The notes under the pieces are model-generated. The model searched no databases. It was not told the origin of the DNA and was given only the letters and a program-made list of their open reading frames with translations. A program made the translations under genes and the position numbers. A DNA stretch of 64,000 nucleotides from Leifsonia shinshuensis (GTDB lineage: Bacteria > Actinomycetota > Actinomycetes > Actinomycetales > Microbacteriaceae). The DNA lies in the NCBI RefSeq assembly GCF_014217625.1, contig NZ_CP043641.1:1922001-1986000 (forward strand), written 5' to 3'. Each line of letters opens with the position of its first letter. Position 1 is the first letter of the stretch. Of this stretch, positions 43,520 to 53,108 are shown one piece after another.

Positions 43520-44256
43520 CCCGTCATCGTCTCGGCGTCCGCCTCGGCCGGCTCCATGGCCGCCTCACCGGGGGCGACGGGCAACCGGACCAGCGCGAGG
43601 GCGTAGACCGCCATCCAGGCGATCGCGACGGTCGTGCCGACCAGCTCCAGCCACGCGCCGATGTCGGTCGCGACGTGCACGATCGCGAGCAGTCCCCCGA
43701 CGATCGTGATGAGCGCGACGGCGACGCAGCTCGTCAGCGAGAACCGCGCGACGCGCGGGAACTGCGATGCGAACGCCACCTGCAGCATCGCGAAGCACGC
43801 CGCCGCGAAGCCGAGCACGGCCGAGACGGTGTGGATCAGGTCCTGCGGCGTCGACTTGGGATCGGCCAGCGGCACCGGGCAGTAGGCCGTGCAGGTGATC
43901 TGGGAGGCCAGGACGAAGCACAGCGCCGCGAAGCCGAGGCTCGCGGCGGGCGCCCAGCGGTCGAGTCCGCGGACCGACGACCGCACGTGCCCGCTCGCCA
44001 GCGCGACCGAGAATCCGCCGACCGCGATGAGCAGCAGGGCGACCCGGAACGGGACCGCGGTCGGGGCGCCGACCGCGCCGAGCTCGCTCACGTACACCGG
44101 GTACGGCACGGTGAGCCGGGCGGCCCAGATCACGGTCAGCCCGCTCAGCACGCTGACCGTGCCGATCGCGAGGAGCACCGGCACGGCCCGCTGCCAGCCG
44201 CCGGCGAGCACGGGCACGGCGAACGGCTGGCGCACGATACGCAGCAGTCGTCGCAC
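43498..44256 (-). CDS. DUF998-like membrane protein
   Basis: 252 residues from a GTG at 44256, chosen for the GGAG 6 nt upstream; the frame is open a further 48 codons to an ATG at 44400. About six membrane helices, with a Cys pair in CTAYCPVPLADPKSTPQDLIHTVSA and a HVATDIGAWLELVGT loop, the pattern of DUF998 proteins of unknown function. The 3' end overlaps the convergent nuclease gene by 22 bp. Confidence 0.7.
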   Translation of the reverse strand: MRRLLRIVRQPFAVPVLAGGWQRAVPVLLAIGTVSVLSGLTVIWAARLTVPYPVYVSELGAVGAPTAVPFRVALLLIAVGGFSVALASGHVRSSVRGLDRWAPAASLGFAALCFVLASQITCTAYCPVPLADPKSTPQDLIHTVSAVLGFAAACFAMLQVAFASQFPRVARFSLTSCVAVALITIVGGLLAIVHVATDIGAWLELVGTTVAIAWMAVYALALVRLPVAPGEAAMEPAEADAETMTGYDATVG

Positions 44257-44483
44257 GGGCGGCTCCTCGGGGCTCGGATGATTCGGGGGTTCGCGTGATT
44301 TCGGGTCGAGGGATTCTAACCGGCGCATCCCTGCGAACGTCCTGAGCCATCCCGGAGCAGCCTGAGCGGACCGGGAAACAGACTGTTCACACGTGGTCAC
44401 CCGCCGGAAACACCCGCGGCGCCTCCGCGCGTTTGACTGGGATCAGCCGCACCGGTCGCGGCGGGGCCACGAGGGGATCACGA

Positions 44484-45455
44484 ATGCCGAACACGATGCG
44501 CGCCGCACTCCTCGACGCGGCAGGCGACCCGGCCGCCCTCCGGATCGGCGAGGCCCCGACGCCCGACCGGGTGAACGCGGAGTTCCTGGTCAAGGTGGTC
44601 GCGGCGGGCGTGAACCCGCTCGACGCCTCCACCCGCTCCGGCAGCGGTGCGTTCGGCGCGATCCACAGCTTCCCCGCCGTGCTCGGCCAGGACTTCAGCG
44701 GCGTCGTCGTGGAGTCGCCGTTCGCCGCCCATCCACTGCGCCCGGGCGACGAGGTGTTCGGGATGGTGATGGTGCCCCGGTTCGGAGGCAGCTACGCCGA
44801 GTACGTCTCGGTGCCGAGCATGAGCCTCGTCCGCAAACCCGCGACACTCTCGCACATCGAGGCCGCCGCGGCCCCGCACGCCGCGCTGACCGCGTGGGGC
44901 ATGGTGGTCGAGCTCGCGAAGGCGCACGACGGTCAGCGGCTGCTCGTGCACGCCGGAACCGGCGCGGTCGGCCACTTCGCCATCCAGTTCGCCGCGTACT
45001 TCGGCGCCCACGTGATCGCCACCACGCCGAACGCGAACCACGCCTGGCTGCGCGCGCTGGGCGCGGCCGAGGTGGTGGACGAGGCCGCCACCGGATACGA
45101 CCCCACCGGGCTCGGGGACACCGTGGACGTCGTGATCGACCCGTCCTCCGACCTGGAGCGCGCCACCCGTGCGCTGGCGCTCATCCGGCCGGGCGGCCTG
45201 CTCGTGCTGCACGTCCCGGCCGGAGTGGACCCGGGGCTCGCCGAGGCCGCCTCCGCCGCGGGAGTGCGGGCGACCGGCTACACCGGCGCGCCGGACGGGA
45301 GCACGCTCGCCGTCATCGCCCGCCTGCTGGAGACGGGGAGCGTGCGCGTGCACGTCGACCGGATCTTCCCGCTCGACGAGATCGCGGACGCCCACCGGGC
45401 GCTCGAGCACGAGCAGACCAGGGGCGCGATCGTGCTCAAGGTCGCGGAAGGCTGA
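44484..45455 (+). CDS. Zinc-independent medium-chain dehydrogenase, quinone-oxidoreductase type
   Basis: 323 residues from the ATG at 44484 (GAGGGG upstream), chosen over an in-frame start at 44433. GroES-like N-domain with VAAGVNPLDASTRSG and VLGQDFSGVV; Rossmann domain with RLLVHAGTGAVGHFAIQFAAYFGAHVIAT. The catalytic zinc ligands are absent, as in NADPH:quinone reductases. Its last 20 bp overlap the convergent GNAT gene. Confidence 0.87.
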   Translation: MPNTMRAALLDAAGDPAALRIGEAPTPDRVNAEFLVKVVAAGVNPLDASTRSGSGAFGAIHSFPAVLGQDFSGVVVESPFAAHPLRPGDEVFGMVMVPRFGGSYAEYVSVPSMSLVRKPATLSHIEAAAAPHAALTAWGMVVELAKAHDGQRLLVHAGTGAVGHFAIQFAAYFGAHVIATTPNANHAWLRALGAAEVVDEAATGYDPTGLGDTVDVVIDPSSDLERATRALALIRPGGLLVLHVPAGVDPGLAEAASAAGVRATGYTGAPDGSTLAVIARLLETGSVRVHVDRIFPLDEIADAHRALEHEQTRGAIVLKVAEG

Positions 45456-45987
45456 CCAGTCCGCGCTCCATCACCCAGTCGTCCTCCAGCCGATCGCCGA
45501 CCAGGAAGCGCTTGGAGCCGACACGCTCGAAGCCGTGCTTGCCGTAGAAGCGCTGCGCCCGCGCGTTCTCCTCGTTCACGCCGAGCCAGATCCCCGCGGC
45601 GCCGGCCGCCGCCGCCGCCGCCAGGCTGGCCTCCATCAGGCGGCCGGCGACGCCCTCGCCGTGGTGGCCGGGCAGCACGTAGCACTTGCTCAGCTCGGCG
45701 GTCGGGCGCACCCGGACCGCGGCGCGCACGTCGGCGTCGGCCGGCTCGCCGAGGTTCACCATCGTGTACCCGATGACCGCGCGGCCGGCGTCCTCCGCCA
45801 CGAGCAGCCGCCGCGCAGGATCGACGGTGTACTCCCCGAAGCGGGCCTCGGACAGCACCTCGGCGATGAACGCGGCCTTGGCCTCCTCCGTCGTGTGCGG
45901 CGGGCAGGCGAGCGGGAAGGTCACGGCGGCGACGGCCGCGAGGGCCGGCGCGTCCGCGGCGGTCGCGGGACGGATCACGACGGTCAT
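45436..45987 (-). CDS. GNAT-family N-acetyltransferase
   Basis: 183 residues. MTVVIRPATAADAPALAAVA opening, acetyl-CoA-binding CYVLPGHHGEGVAGRLMEASL and NARAQRFYGKHGFERVG. It resembles the PaiA/spermidine-type small-molecule acetyltransferases; the acceptor is unknown. Start at 45987 precedes the sedolisin terminator region. No long upstream extension belongs to it. Confidence 0.85.
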   Translation of the reverse strand: MTVVIRPATAADAPALAAVAAVTFPLACPPHTTEEAKAAFIAEVLSEARFGEYTVDPARRLLVAEDAGRAVIGYTMVNLGEPADADVRAAVRVRPTAELSKCYVLPGHHGEGVAGRLMEASLAAAAAAGAAGIWLGVNEENARAQRFYGKHGFERVGSKRFLVGDRLEDDWVMERGLVSLPRP

Positions 45988-46017
45988 CCCGCCAGCGTAG
46001 CGTCGCTGCGCACGCGG

Positions 46018-46048
46018 GAGCGCCCCCGTGACAGGCACGGGGGCGCTC
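46018..46048 (-). terminator. Terminator of the S53 protease gene
   Basis: Perfect 13-bp stem (GAGCGCCCCCGTG and complement) with a 5-nt loop, 22 nt after the protease stop on the minus strand and 5' of the GNAT gene. Confidence 0.75.
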
Positions 46049-46070
46049 TCGTCCGTGGCGATCAGACGGC

Positions 46071-48074
46071 TCAGTGCCTTCCCTGCGCCACCAGGTTGAG
46101 CAGGGTGAAGGAGACGCCGCCGAGACCGGTGACGTCGTCGTAGCCCCTCCCCGTCTTCAGCGAGGTGTCCTGATCGAGGGTGATGAAGTAGCTGTTCCCA
46201 CTGTTCCGGCTGGTGTACACCAGCGCCTGCGGCGGGTTCTGCGGCGTGACGTCGCGGAACGCGCTCGGCAGCACCCGGTCGACCGCGTAGAGCGTCGGGT
46301 TGGCGAACCCGATCGTCTTCCCGGTCGCCTGCTGCACGATCGCGATCTGGGCAGCGACGATCGGCGAGGCCAGCGATGTTCCGCCGTAGGTCTCGTTGAC
46401 GTAGTCGCCCGTCGCCAGCGTCGTGTCGTCCACGATGGGCCGGATGCCGATCTGGAAACCGGTGTAGGGGTCGGCCAGCGCCGAGACGTCGGGCGAGACC
46501 CGGAAGCCGTTGCTCAACGCCTGCGGCACGATCCCGCGCTGGTAGTCGGGCGCCGCGAAGACGGCGCTGACACCGCCGCCCGCACCGCCGGCGAAGATGT
46601 TCCCGGGCAGCGCGGAGTCGTACGCCAGCGTCCCATCGGCGTTCTTCACGATCTTGTCGAGCTGGTCGCCCCACCCGGTCTCCCACGCGATCGCGCCGTT
46701 CTTGCCGATGCCGAGGCTGGTGCCGCCGACCGAAGTCACCCACGGGGAGGATGCCGGGAAGTCCGGCGACGGGTGCCCGACCTCGTTGGGCGCCGCCTCG
46801 TCGCCGTTGTCGCCGCTCGAGAAGTACAGGCCGATCCCCTCGCCCGCGGCCTGGAGCTGGAGGTTCACCTCGCCCTGGATGACGTCGGCGGGGACCGCCT
46901 CGCCGACGTTGCCGTAGCTGTTGCTCACGATGTTCGCCAGCTTGTTGTCCAGGATCTTCGACATCGCGATGTCGAGACCGCCGCTGCAGTCGGTGCCGCC
47001 CACGTAGAGGATCCGGGCGCCGGGAGCGACCGAGTGGACGGACTCGACGTCGAGGGTCTGCTCGCCCTGCCATCCGCTCGGGTACTGGCACGCGGCCTGA
47101 TCGGTGAACTGCGACGCCGGCGGGACGAGCTGCTGGTAGCTCGACGCCGTCAGCTGGGGCTCGCCGTTCTGCTGAGCGAGGCCGTTCGCGTCCTGCAGGA
47201 TGCTCGGGCTCGCGTAGGCGTCGATGATCGCGACGGTCTGGCCGGAGCCGTTGATCCCGCGGCGGCTCAGGTCGGTCAGTCCGTACGCGCTCCGCAGCTG
47301 CTGAGGCGTGTAGCCGCAGTTGTAGGTGCTGTAGGTCGTCTGCCCGTTGTACGCGGCCGGCACCGTCACGGTGTTCTCGCCGATGTAGTGCGAGCACGGG
47401 GTCTGGACCACGGGCGCTGCCGCGGCTTTGCGGGAGATCTGCGGAGTCGCCGAAGCGCCGATATCCCCCTGCTTGATCGAGTCTGGCCGTGTCAGAGAGC
47501 GGGACTGCTCAATGCTGATCGCGGAGACCTTCGCGCCGATGGCGGCAGGAAGGGACGGCGCGGACGACGGCGCCACGAGCCGGTGCCCGGCGTAGTCGTA
47601 CGCGTGCAGCGACGTCCCGAACACCGAGCCGAGCTGCTGCGGCGTCCCGCGGAACACCACGTACTGCCGGCTGTCCGGCGTGCCCTGGATGGTGAGGCCG
47701 GCCGTCTTGAGGAACGACAGCACCGCCGCGTAGTCGGCCTGGGACGGCGAGAACCGCGCGATCCACTGCGCCGGGCTCAGCGCCCTGCGGTAGCCGGACT
47801 GCGACGGGTTCGAGACCTGCTTCGCCAGGTTCTCCGCGCCCTTCCGATCGCGCAGCGGGAGGTAGATCTCACCCTGCACGGTCTCGTCGGCCGGCGCCGC
47901 GCCCGCGTCGTTCTGGGCGGTGGCCCACGACGGGACGGACCCGGAGTAGGTGACCGTGCCGTCGGCGTTCGCCGCGGATGCTCCCGCCAATGACAACGCC
48001 ACCACGGCTGACGTGGTGGCGATGATGCCGATGGCCCTCTTGTGGAGGATTCGGATGGTGCGAGGTTGCTTCAC
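46071..48074 (-). CDS. Secreted S53 family peptidase (sedolisin / pro-kumamolisin)
   Basis: 667 residues from a GTG at 48074 with AAGGGGAA upstream. Signal peptide (IIATTSAVVALSLAGASAANA), a pro-kumamolisin activation domain (about 45-200: PLRDRKGAENLAKQVSNPSQSGYRRALSPAQWIARF), then the catalytic domain. The Glu/Asp pair is in WQGEQTLDVESVH, the oxyanion Asp region in LYFSSGDNGDE, the nucleophile in YGGTSLASPIVAAQ and a calcium-site Asp in GYDDVTGLGG. It is an acid-active serine-carboxyl protease, made as a zymogen and exported. Confidence 0.9.
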   Translation of the reverse strand: MKQPRTIRILHKRAIGIIATTSAVVALSLAGASAANADGTVTYSGSVPSWATAQNDAGAAPADETVQGEIYLPLRDRKGAENLAKQVSNPSQSGYRRALSPAQWIARFSPSQADYAAVLSFLKTAGLTIQGTPDSRQYVVFRGTPQQLGSVFGTSLHAYDYAGHRLVAPSSAPSLPAAIGAKVSAISIEQSRSLTRPDSIKQGDIGASATPQISRKAAAAPVVQTPCSHYIGENTVTVPAAYNGQTTYSTYNCGYTPQQLRSAYGLTDLSRRGINGSGQTVAIIDAYASPSILQDANGLAQQNGEPQLTASSYQQLVPPASQFTDQAACQYPSGWQGEQTLDVESVHSVAPGARILYVGGTDCSGGLDIAMSKILDNKLANIVSNSYGNVGEAVPADVIQGEVNLQLQAAGEGIGLYFSSGDNGDEAAPNEVGHPSPDFPASSPWVTSVGGTSLGIGKNGAIAWETGWGDQLDKIVKNADGTLAYDSALPGNIFAGGAGGGVSAVFAAPDYQRGIVPQALSNGFRVSPDVSALADPYTGFQIGIRPIVDDTTLATGDYVNETYGGTSLASPIVAAQIAIVQQATGKTIGFANPTLYAVDRVLPSAFRDVTPQNPPQALVYTSRNSGNSYFITLDQDTSLKTGRGYDDVTGLGGVSFTLLNLVAQGRH

Positions 48075-48216
48075 AACGTTCCCCTTCGCTGAGACTGGCT
48101 CTGCATCGAGCCGACGCGCGACGCGCGACAGAAGCGAACGTAGCCCAAGCGTTCTACCTCCCGCAAGATGGGGTAGACAGGTCCGTCGCACGAGACCCGT
48201 CCGCGCCCGCGCATGA

Positions 48217-48255
48217 CGAAGGGCCGGTCGCCGCGTGCGCGGCGCCGGCCCTTCG
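48217..48255 (-). terminator. Terminator of the rplK-rplA operon
   Basis: A 17-bp G+C stem with one bulged T (CGAAGGGCCGG and complement, inner CGCCGC/GCGGCG, 4-nt loop), about 15 nt after the rplA stop. Confidence 0.72.
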
Positions 48256-48269
48256 AGAGCGTGACGCGA

Positions 48270-48959
48270 TCAGATCGCGTTGACGTCCAGCGGGATGCCC
48301 GGGCCGAACGTGGTCGACACGGCGCCCTTCTGGATGTAGCGGCCCTTCGCGGCGGACGGCTTGAGACGGACGACCTCGTCGAGGGCGGCCTTGATGTTCT
48401 CGTCGAGCTGCTCGGCGGTGAAGCCCGCCTTGCCGACCACGAAGTGGACGTTGGCGTGCTTGTCGACGCGGAACTCGATCTTTCCGCCCTTGATGTCGGA
48501 GACGGCCTTCGCGACGTCCGGGGTGACCGTGCCGGTCTTCGGGTTCGGCATCAGGCCGCGCGGGCCGAGCACCTTGCCGAGACGGCCGACCTGGCCCATG
48601 AGCTCCGGGGTGGAGACGGCCGAGTCGAAGTCGGTGTAACCGCCGGCGACCTTCTCGATCAGGTCGGAGCCGCCGACCTCGTCGGCGCCCGCGGCGATGG
48701 CGGCCTCAGCGGCCGGGCCGGTCGCGAACACGATGACGCGCGCGGTCTTGCCGGTACCGTGAGGAAGGATGACGGTACCTCGGACCATCTGGTCCGCCTT
48801 GCGCGGGTCCACGCCGAGCTTCAGCGCGACCTCGACGGTCGAGTTGAACTTGGCGGAGCCGGTCTCCTTCGCGAGGGTGACGGCCTCGGTGGGGGTGTAG
48901 AACTTGCCGGCCTCGATCTTGTCGGCCGCGGCCCGGTAGGCCTTGGACTTCTGTGCCAT
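48270..48959 (-). CDS. rplA: 50S ribosomal protein L1
   Basis: 229 residues, start at MAQKSKAYR with GGAG upstream. Conserved segments: [56 protein letters not shown] block ([17 protein letters not shown]) and [21 protein letters not shown]1 forms the mobile stalk at the E site and represses its own operon. It follows rplK and ends at a strong terminator; rplJ-rplL, often nearby, is 34 kb further on. Confidence 0.98.
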   Translation of the reverse strand: MAQKSKAYRAAADKIEAGKFYTPTEAVTLAKETGSAKFNSTVEVALKLGVDPRKADQMVRGTVILPHGTGKTARVIVFATGPAAEAAIAAGADEVGGSDLIEKVAGGYTDFDSAVSTPELMGQVGRLGKVLGPRGLMPNPKTGTVTPDVAKAVSDIKGGKIEFRVDKHANVHFVVGKAGFTAEQLDENIKAALDEVVRLKPSAAKGRYIQKGAVSTTFGPGIPLDVNAI

Positions 48960-49039
48960 GAGATTTCTCCTAACGAGAATGTGGTGCGAGCCTGGCCGGC
49001 TCTGCCACGGTGATGTCTGGGGTGACGGGGAGGTCGGGC

Positions 49040-49471
49040 TTACGCCTCGACCGTGATGCCCATCGAACGGGCGGTGCCTGCGATGATCTTCGACGCCGCG
49101 TCGATGTCGTTGGCGTTGAGGTCGACCATCTTCTGCTCGGCGATCTCGCGCACCTGGTCCTTGGTCAGCTTGCCGACCTTGGTGGTGTGCGGCACGCCGG
49201 AGCCCTTGGGGACGCCCGCGGCCTTCTTGATCAGCTCGGCGGCCGGCGGGGTCTTGAGGATGAACGTGAACGAACGGTCCTCGTAGACGGTGATCTCCAC
49301 CGGGATGACGTTGCCGCGCTGGGCCTCGGTCGCGGCGTTGTACGCCTTGCAGAACTCCATGATGTTCACGCCGTGCTGACCCAGGGCCGGGCCGATCGGC
49401 GGGGCCGGGTTGGCGGCGCCGGCCTTGATCTGAAGCTTGATCAGACCGGTGACCTTCTTCTTCGGTGCCAT
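49040..49471 (-). CDS. rplK: 50S ribosomal protein L11
   Basis: 143 residues: [41 protein letters not shown] and [21 protein letters not shown]. It binds the GTPase-associated centre of 23S rRNA. The ATG has GGAAG upstream. It lies between nusG and rplA, 80 bp before the latter. Confidence 0.98.
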   Translation of the reverse strand: MAPKKKVTGLIKLQIKAGAANPAPPIGPALGQHGVNIMEFCKAYNAATEAQRGNVIPVEITVYEDRSFTFILKTPPAAELIKKAAGVPKGSGVPHTTKVGKLTKDQVREIAEQKMVDLNANDIDAASKIIAGTARSMGITVEA

Positions 49472-49590
49472 GTCTCTTCCTTCTTTGTGTATTCGAGCAC
49501 GTGGGTGTCAAACCCGCGTCGCTCTCCCGGTTTCTCGGCCCTTCCGAGACCCGGTGTCCTGAAAAACAGTGGGGAGGCTCTGGATGTTCC

Positions 49591-50520
49591 CTAGAGCTTC
49601 GTGACCTGGTCGAAGCTGAGCTCGACCGGGGTCTCGCGCTCGAAGAGCGACACGAGCACGGTGAGCTTGCCGCTCTCCGGCTTGATCTCGCTGATCGAGC
49701 CAGGCAGGCCAGCGAACGAGCCTTCCTTGATGGTGATGGTCTCGCCGATCTCGAAGTCGACCTCGGCGGGGATGACGCGCGCGGCGGCCTTCTGGCCCTT
49801 CGCGGCGCCCTTGGCCGGAGCCTGCTCGACCTGCACGAGGCTCTTGAGCATCGAGAAGGCCTCTTCGAAGCGCAGCGGGGTCGGGTTGTGGGCGTTGCCC
49901 ACGAAGCCGGTCACACCCGGGGTGTGACGGACGACCGACCAGCTGTCCTCGTTGAGGTCCATGCGCACCAGCACGTAGCCGGGGATGCGCACGCGGTTGA
50001 CCATCTTGCGCTGGCCGTTCTTGATCTCGACCACGTCCTCCATGGGGACCTGGACCTCGAAGATGAAGTCCTCCATGTTCATCGAGACCATGCGGTTCTC
50101 GATGTTGGACTTCACGCGGCGCTCGAAGCCGGCGTAGGAGTGGATGACGTACCACTTGCCGAACTTCGCGCGCAGCTCGGCGCGGAACTCCTCGTACGGG
50201 TCGGCGGCGACTTCGTCCTCGTCCTCGACGGCCTCCTGAGCGGCCTCGGCCTCTTCGGCGGAGTCGACCTCGAGGGCCTCGTCGACGGCGCGGTCGGCCT
50301 CGGGGTCGACGGCCTCGGCCATCGCGTCGAGGACCGCGTCCAGGTCGATCTCGGTGCCGTCTTCGGCGACGATGTGCAGCGCCTCGTGCTCGGCGGCGTC
50401 GGACGACTCCTCGTCGCGCTCCAGGACGTTGCCCGTCTGCGCCTCGTCGTCTTCGGAGGACTGCTCGGCAGCGGTCGCCCAGTCGACGTCGTCGCGGTTC
50501 GTCTCAGACACTGAATTCAT
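49591..50520 (-). CDS. nusG: Transcription termination/antitermination factor NusG with acidic N-terminal extension
   Basis: 309 residues. The first 115 are strongly acidic and low in complexity (runs such as [23 protein letters not shown]). The NGN domain starts at [22 protein letters not shown] and includes [13 protein letters not shown] and [11 protein letters not shown]; the KOW domain is [21 protein letters not shown]. It binds RNA polymerase and links it to Rho or the ribosome. Actinobacterial NusG proteins commonly carry such extensions. It follows secE by 45 bp. Confidence 0.96.
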   Translation of the reverse strand: MNSVSETNRDDVDWATAAEQSSEDDEAQTGNVLERDEESSDAAEHEALHIVAEDGTEIDLDAVLDAMAEAVDPEADRAVDEALEVDSAEEAEAAQEAVEDEDEVAADPYEEFRAELRAKFGKWYVIHSYAGFERRVKSNIENRMVSMNMEDFIFEVQVPMEDVVEIKNGQRKMVNRVRIPGYVLVRMDLNEDSWSVVRHTPGVTGFVGNAHNPTPLRFEEAFSMLKSLVQVEQAPAKGAAKGQKAAARVIPAEVDFEIGETITIKEGSFAGLPGSISEIKPESGKLTVLVSLFERETPVELSFDQVTKL

Positions 50521-50565
50521 TCCATTTCTGTCGGTATGGCCGTGCGGCCGGTCGGGATGCGCGGA

Positions 50566-50838
50566 TTACTTCGGATTCCCGAAGACCCACACCACGCCGA
50601 GGCCGAACACCCAGTCGAGCAGGGACACGATCGCCATCATGATCACCACGAAGACGAGCACGACGCCGGTGTAGCTCAGGAGCTCCTTGCGCGTCGGCGT
50701 GACGACCTTCTTGAGTTCGCCGATGACCTGCCGGATGAACAGGGCGATCCGCGCGAAGGGGTTGCGCCTCGCGGCACGCTCCTTCTTGGCGTTGGCGACG
50801 ACTTCCTCGCTCGGCTCGTCGATTACCTTTCGGGCCAC
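50566..50838 (-). CDS. secE: Preprotein translocase subunit SecE
   Basis: 90 residues from a GTG at 50838 (AAAGG upstream). The conserved amphipathic stretch RQVIGELKKVVTPTRKELLSY precedes a single membrane helix. It stabilises SecY in the Sec channel. It lies between tRNA-Trp and nusG, the standard order. An in-frame start at 50865 lies close to the tRNA and is less likely. Confidence 0.95.
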   Translation of the reverse strand: MARKVIDEPSEEVVANAKKERAARRNPFARIALFIRQVIGELKKVVTPTRKELLSYTGVVLVFVVIMMAIVSLLDWVFGLGVVWVFGNPK

Positions 50839-50881
50839 CTCGTTACACCTTTCGTGGACCGGCATCCGGGATGCCGGTTTG

Positions 50882-50954
<73 letters not shown>

Positions 50955-51037
50955 AGGGATCGTGAACCCGGGGAACCCTCCTGGCATTCGCGAAAAATAG
51001 GCGCAGAAAAGCTTGGCGGATTCAACCACCGCCACCA

Positions 51038-51066
51038 AGTGTACGGGACGCCACAGCGCCTCGCAA
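51038..51066 (-). promoter_or_regulatory. Candidate promoter of tRNA-Trp-secE-nusG
   Basis: On the minus strand TTGCGA (51066-51061) and TACACT (51043-51038) are 17 bp apart, about 80 nt before the tRNA. No other good pair lies closer. Confidence 0.42.
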
Positions 51067-51096
51067 AAACGCGGCGCCCCGAGCGAAATGCCCGGC

Positions 51097-51768
51097 TCAG
51101 AGCAGCTTGCGCTCGAGCGCCCACGCGGTGAGCTCGTGCCGGGAGGACAACTGGAGCTTGCGGAGCACGGCCGAGACGTGGGTCTCGACGGTCTTCACCG
51201 AGATGAAGAGCTCGGCGGCGACCTCCTTGTACGCGTAGCCGCGCGCGATCAGCCGCATGACCTCCCGCTCGCGCGCGGAGAGCCGGTCGAGCTCGTCGGT
51301 GCTCTCCGCCTGCTCCCCCGCGGCCGCGCCGAACGCGTCGAGCACGAAGCCGGCGAGCTTCGGCGAGAAGACCGCGTCGCCTCCCGCCACAGCCACGACC
51401 GCGTCGCTGACCTGCCGCCCGGAGCTGCCCTTGGTCAGGTAGCCGCGGGCGCCGCCGCGGATCACGCCGACGACGTCCTCCGCCGCGTCGGAGACGCTGA
51501 GCGCCAGGAACCGGGTGCCGTGGTGCTCTGCGGCGGTGCGGCGGAGCACCTCCGCGCCGCCTCCACCCGCGCCGCCCGGCAGGTGGACGTCGAGGAGCAC
51601 GACGTCCGGTTGCGTCCGCAGGATCGCCTCGACAGCGCCGTCGACGTCCTGCGCCTCCGCGACGACGTGGAGGCGGTCGTCGAGGTCGGACCGCAGGCCG
51701 GAGCGGAAGATCGAGTGGTCGTCGACGATCACGACCGTGATCGGGCGCGGTGCGGTGGCGTCGGTCAT
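51097..51768 (-). CDS. NarL/LuxR-type response regulator of the PspC two-component system
   Basis: 223 residues. Receiver domain VVIVDDHSIFRSGL, phosphoacceptor VVLLDVHLPGG, LALSVSD, YLTKGSSG; output LSAREREVMRLIARGYAYKEVAAELFISVKTVETHVSAVLRKL. It lies 4 bp after the sensor-kinase gene on the same strand and should be its phosphorylation partner. Confidence 0.92.
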   Translation of the reverse strand: MTDATAPRPITVVIVDDHSIFRSGLRSDLDDRLHVVAEAQDVDGAVEAILRTQPDVVLLDVHLPGGAGGGGAEVLRRTAAEHHGTRFLALSVSDAAEDVVGVIRGGARGYLTKGSSGRQVSDAVVAVAGGDAVFSPKLAGFVLDAFGAAAGEQAESTDELDRLSAREREVMRLIARGYAYKEVAAELFISVKTVETHVSAVLRKLQLSSRHELTAWALERKLL

Positions 51769-51772
51769 GGTC

Positions 51773-52993
51773 TCATTCTCGCTCGGCCGGCAGCTCGACG
51801 GTCAGGTGGATCTCGGTGCCGGTCTCCCGGGACGTCACGGTGGCGTGGCCTCCCGCCCGGCGCATCCGGCCGACGATCGACTCGCGCACGCCCAGCCGGC
51901 CCTCCGGGAGCGCGGCGATGTCGAAGCCGGGACCGCGGTCGCGGACGAACACGTCGGCGGCGCCGGCGCCGGACTCCACGTACACCGAGACATCGCCTCC
52001 GGCGTGCCTGGCCGCGTTGAGCATCGCCTCCCTGGCCGCCGCCGCCAGCTCGGCCGGAGCACGGAGCACCGGCTCCCCCACGCTCACCACGTCGAAGTGG
52101 ACGGCGTGGTCGACCTCCAGCGCCGCGGCCACCTCGCGGAGCTCCGTCGCGAGGTCGGAGGCCTCCTGCGCCACGCCGTCCGCGCCCTCCGCATACAGCC
52201 AGTCGCGCAGCTCGCGCTCCTGGGCACGCGCGATCCGGCCGACCTCGCTGGAGGCCCCCGCCCGGTTCTGGATGAGCGCGAGCGTCTGCAGCACGGAGTC
52301 GTGGAGGTGCGCCGCCATCTCGGCGCGCTGCTCCTCGCGGACGCGCGCCGTCCGCTCGGCGATCAGCTCGCGCCAGAGCCGCAGCGCCCAGGGCGCGACG
52401 AGCACGGCCGCGCCCGCGAAGGTGGCGCCGATGATGGCGAGCCACAGGTATCCCGACGAACGGCCGGCCTGCATCCCGCTGAGCACCAGGGCCAGCGCGA
52501 CCAGGAAACCGCCCGCCGCGAGCCGGAAGGTCGCGGGCGCGAGCGGCGACGGCACGAGGTTCTGGTCGTCCACGAGCTGGTCCCAGACCACCGCGGCGAC
52601 CACCAGCAGGATCGAGGTGAGGACGGCGCCGAACGCCGAGCCGGGAGCGCCGGCGGAGACCAGGACGATCGCCGCGACCCCCGCGGCCGCACCGATCGCG
52701 GCGAGCACCCACGGCACGTTCACGCGCCGGGTGACGGGCTCGTCCGGGTCGCCGGGGGCCGCCTCCCGCAGCGGCGTCAGCGCCCAGAGCCAGAGGTAGA
52801 GCAGAACGCCGGCGCCGCTGAGCAGGGCGGTGCCGACGAAGATCCAGCGCACGGCGGTGACCGGCCAGCCGAGGTGGTCGGCCAGCGCCACGCTCACGCC
52901 GCCGACCAGGCAGTCGCGCGGGCGCGCGAGCGGAGGGCGCGGGGTGCGCCCCGGGTTCACCGCGCCGGAGGGGGTCGCGGGAGTGCTGGCCAT
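51773..52993 (-). CDS. Sensor histidine kinase with N-terminal PspC domain
   Basis: 406 residues from the ATG at 52993. The PspC domain (PRDCLVGGVSVALADHLGWPVTAVRWIF, about 25-60) is followed by several membrane helices, a HisKA_3 dimerisation domain with HLHDSVLQTLALIQNRAG and an HATPase domain ending VRDRGPGFD and GRLGVRESIVGRMRRAGG. PspC domains sense membrane stress in actinobacterial envelope-response systems. Divergent from another PspC protein gene 116 bp away. Confidence 0.88.
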   Translation of the reverse strand: MASTPATPSGAVNPGRTPRPPLARPRDCLVGGVSVALADHLGWPVTAVRWIFVGTALLSGAGVLLYLWLWALTPLREAAPGDPDEPVTRRVNVPWVLAAIGAAAGVAAIVLVSAGAPGSAFGAVLTSILLVVAAVVWDQLVDDQNLVPSPLAPATFRLAAGGFLVALALVLSGMQAGRSSGYLWLAIIGATFAGAAVLVAPWALRLWRELIAERTARVREEQRAEMAAHLHDSVLQTLALIQNRAGASSEVGRIARAQERELRDWLYAEGADGVAQEASDLATELREVAAALEVDHAVHFDVVSVGEPVLRAPAELAAAAREAMLNAARHAGGDVSVYVESGAGAADVFVRDRGPGFDIAALPEGRLGVRESIVGRMRRAGGHATVTSRETGTEIHLTVELPAERE

Positions 52994-53108
52994 ACCTGGA
53001 ATCCAAGCAGACCCGGCCCCTCCCGCACAGCGCATGCGGCGGGAATCAGGGTGCGGTCAGGGTGTCCCCCGATAGCGGCCGGATGTCGCCGCACGCCACG
53101 ATCGAGTC

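Noticed and set aside
46018..48255. Large minus-strand fusion of sedolisin frame shadow and GNAT
   Set aside because: The GNAT frame is open upstream only by chance; a terminator separates the genes.
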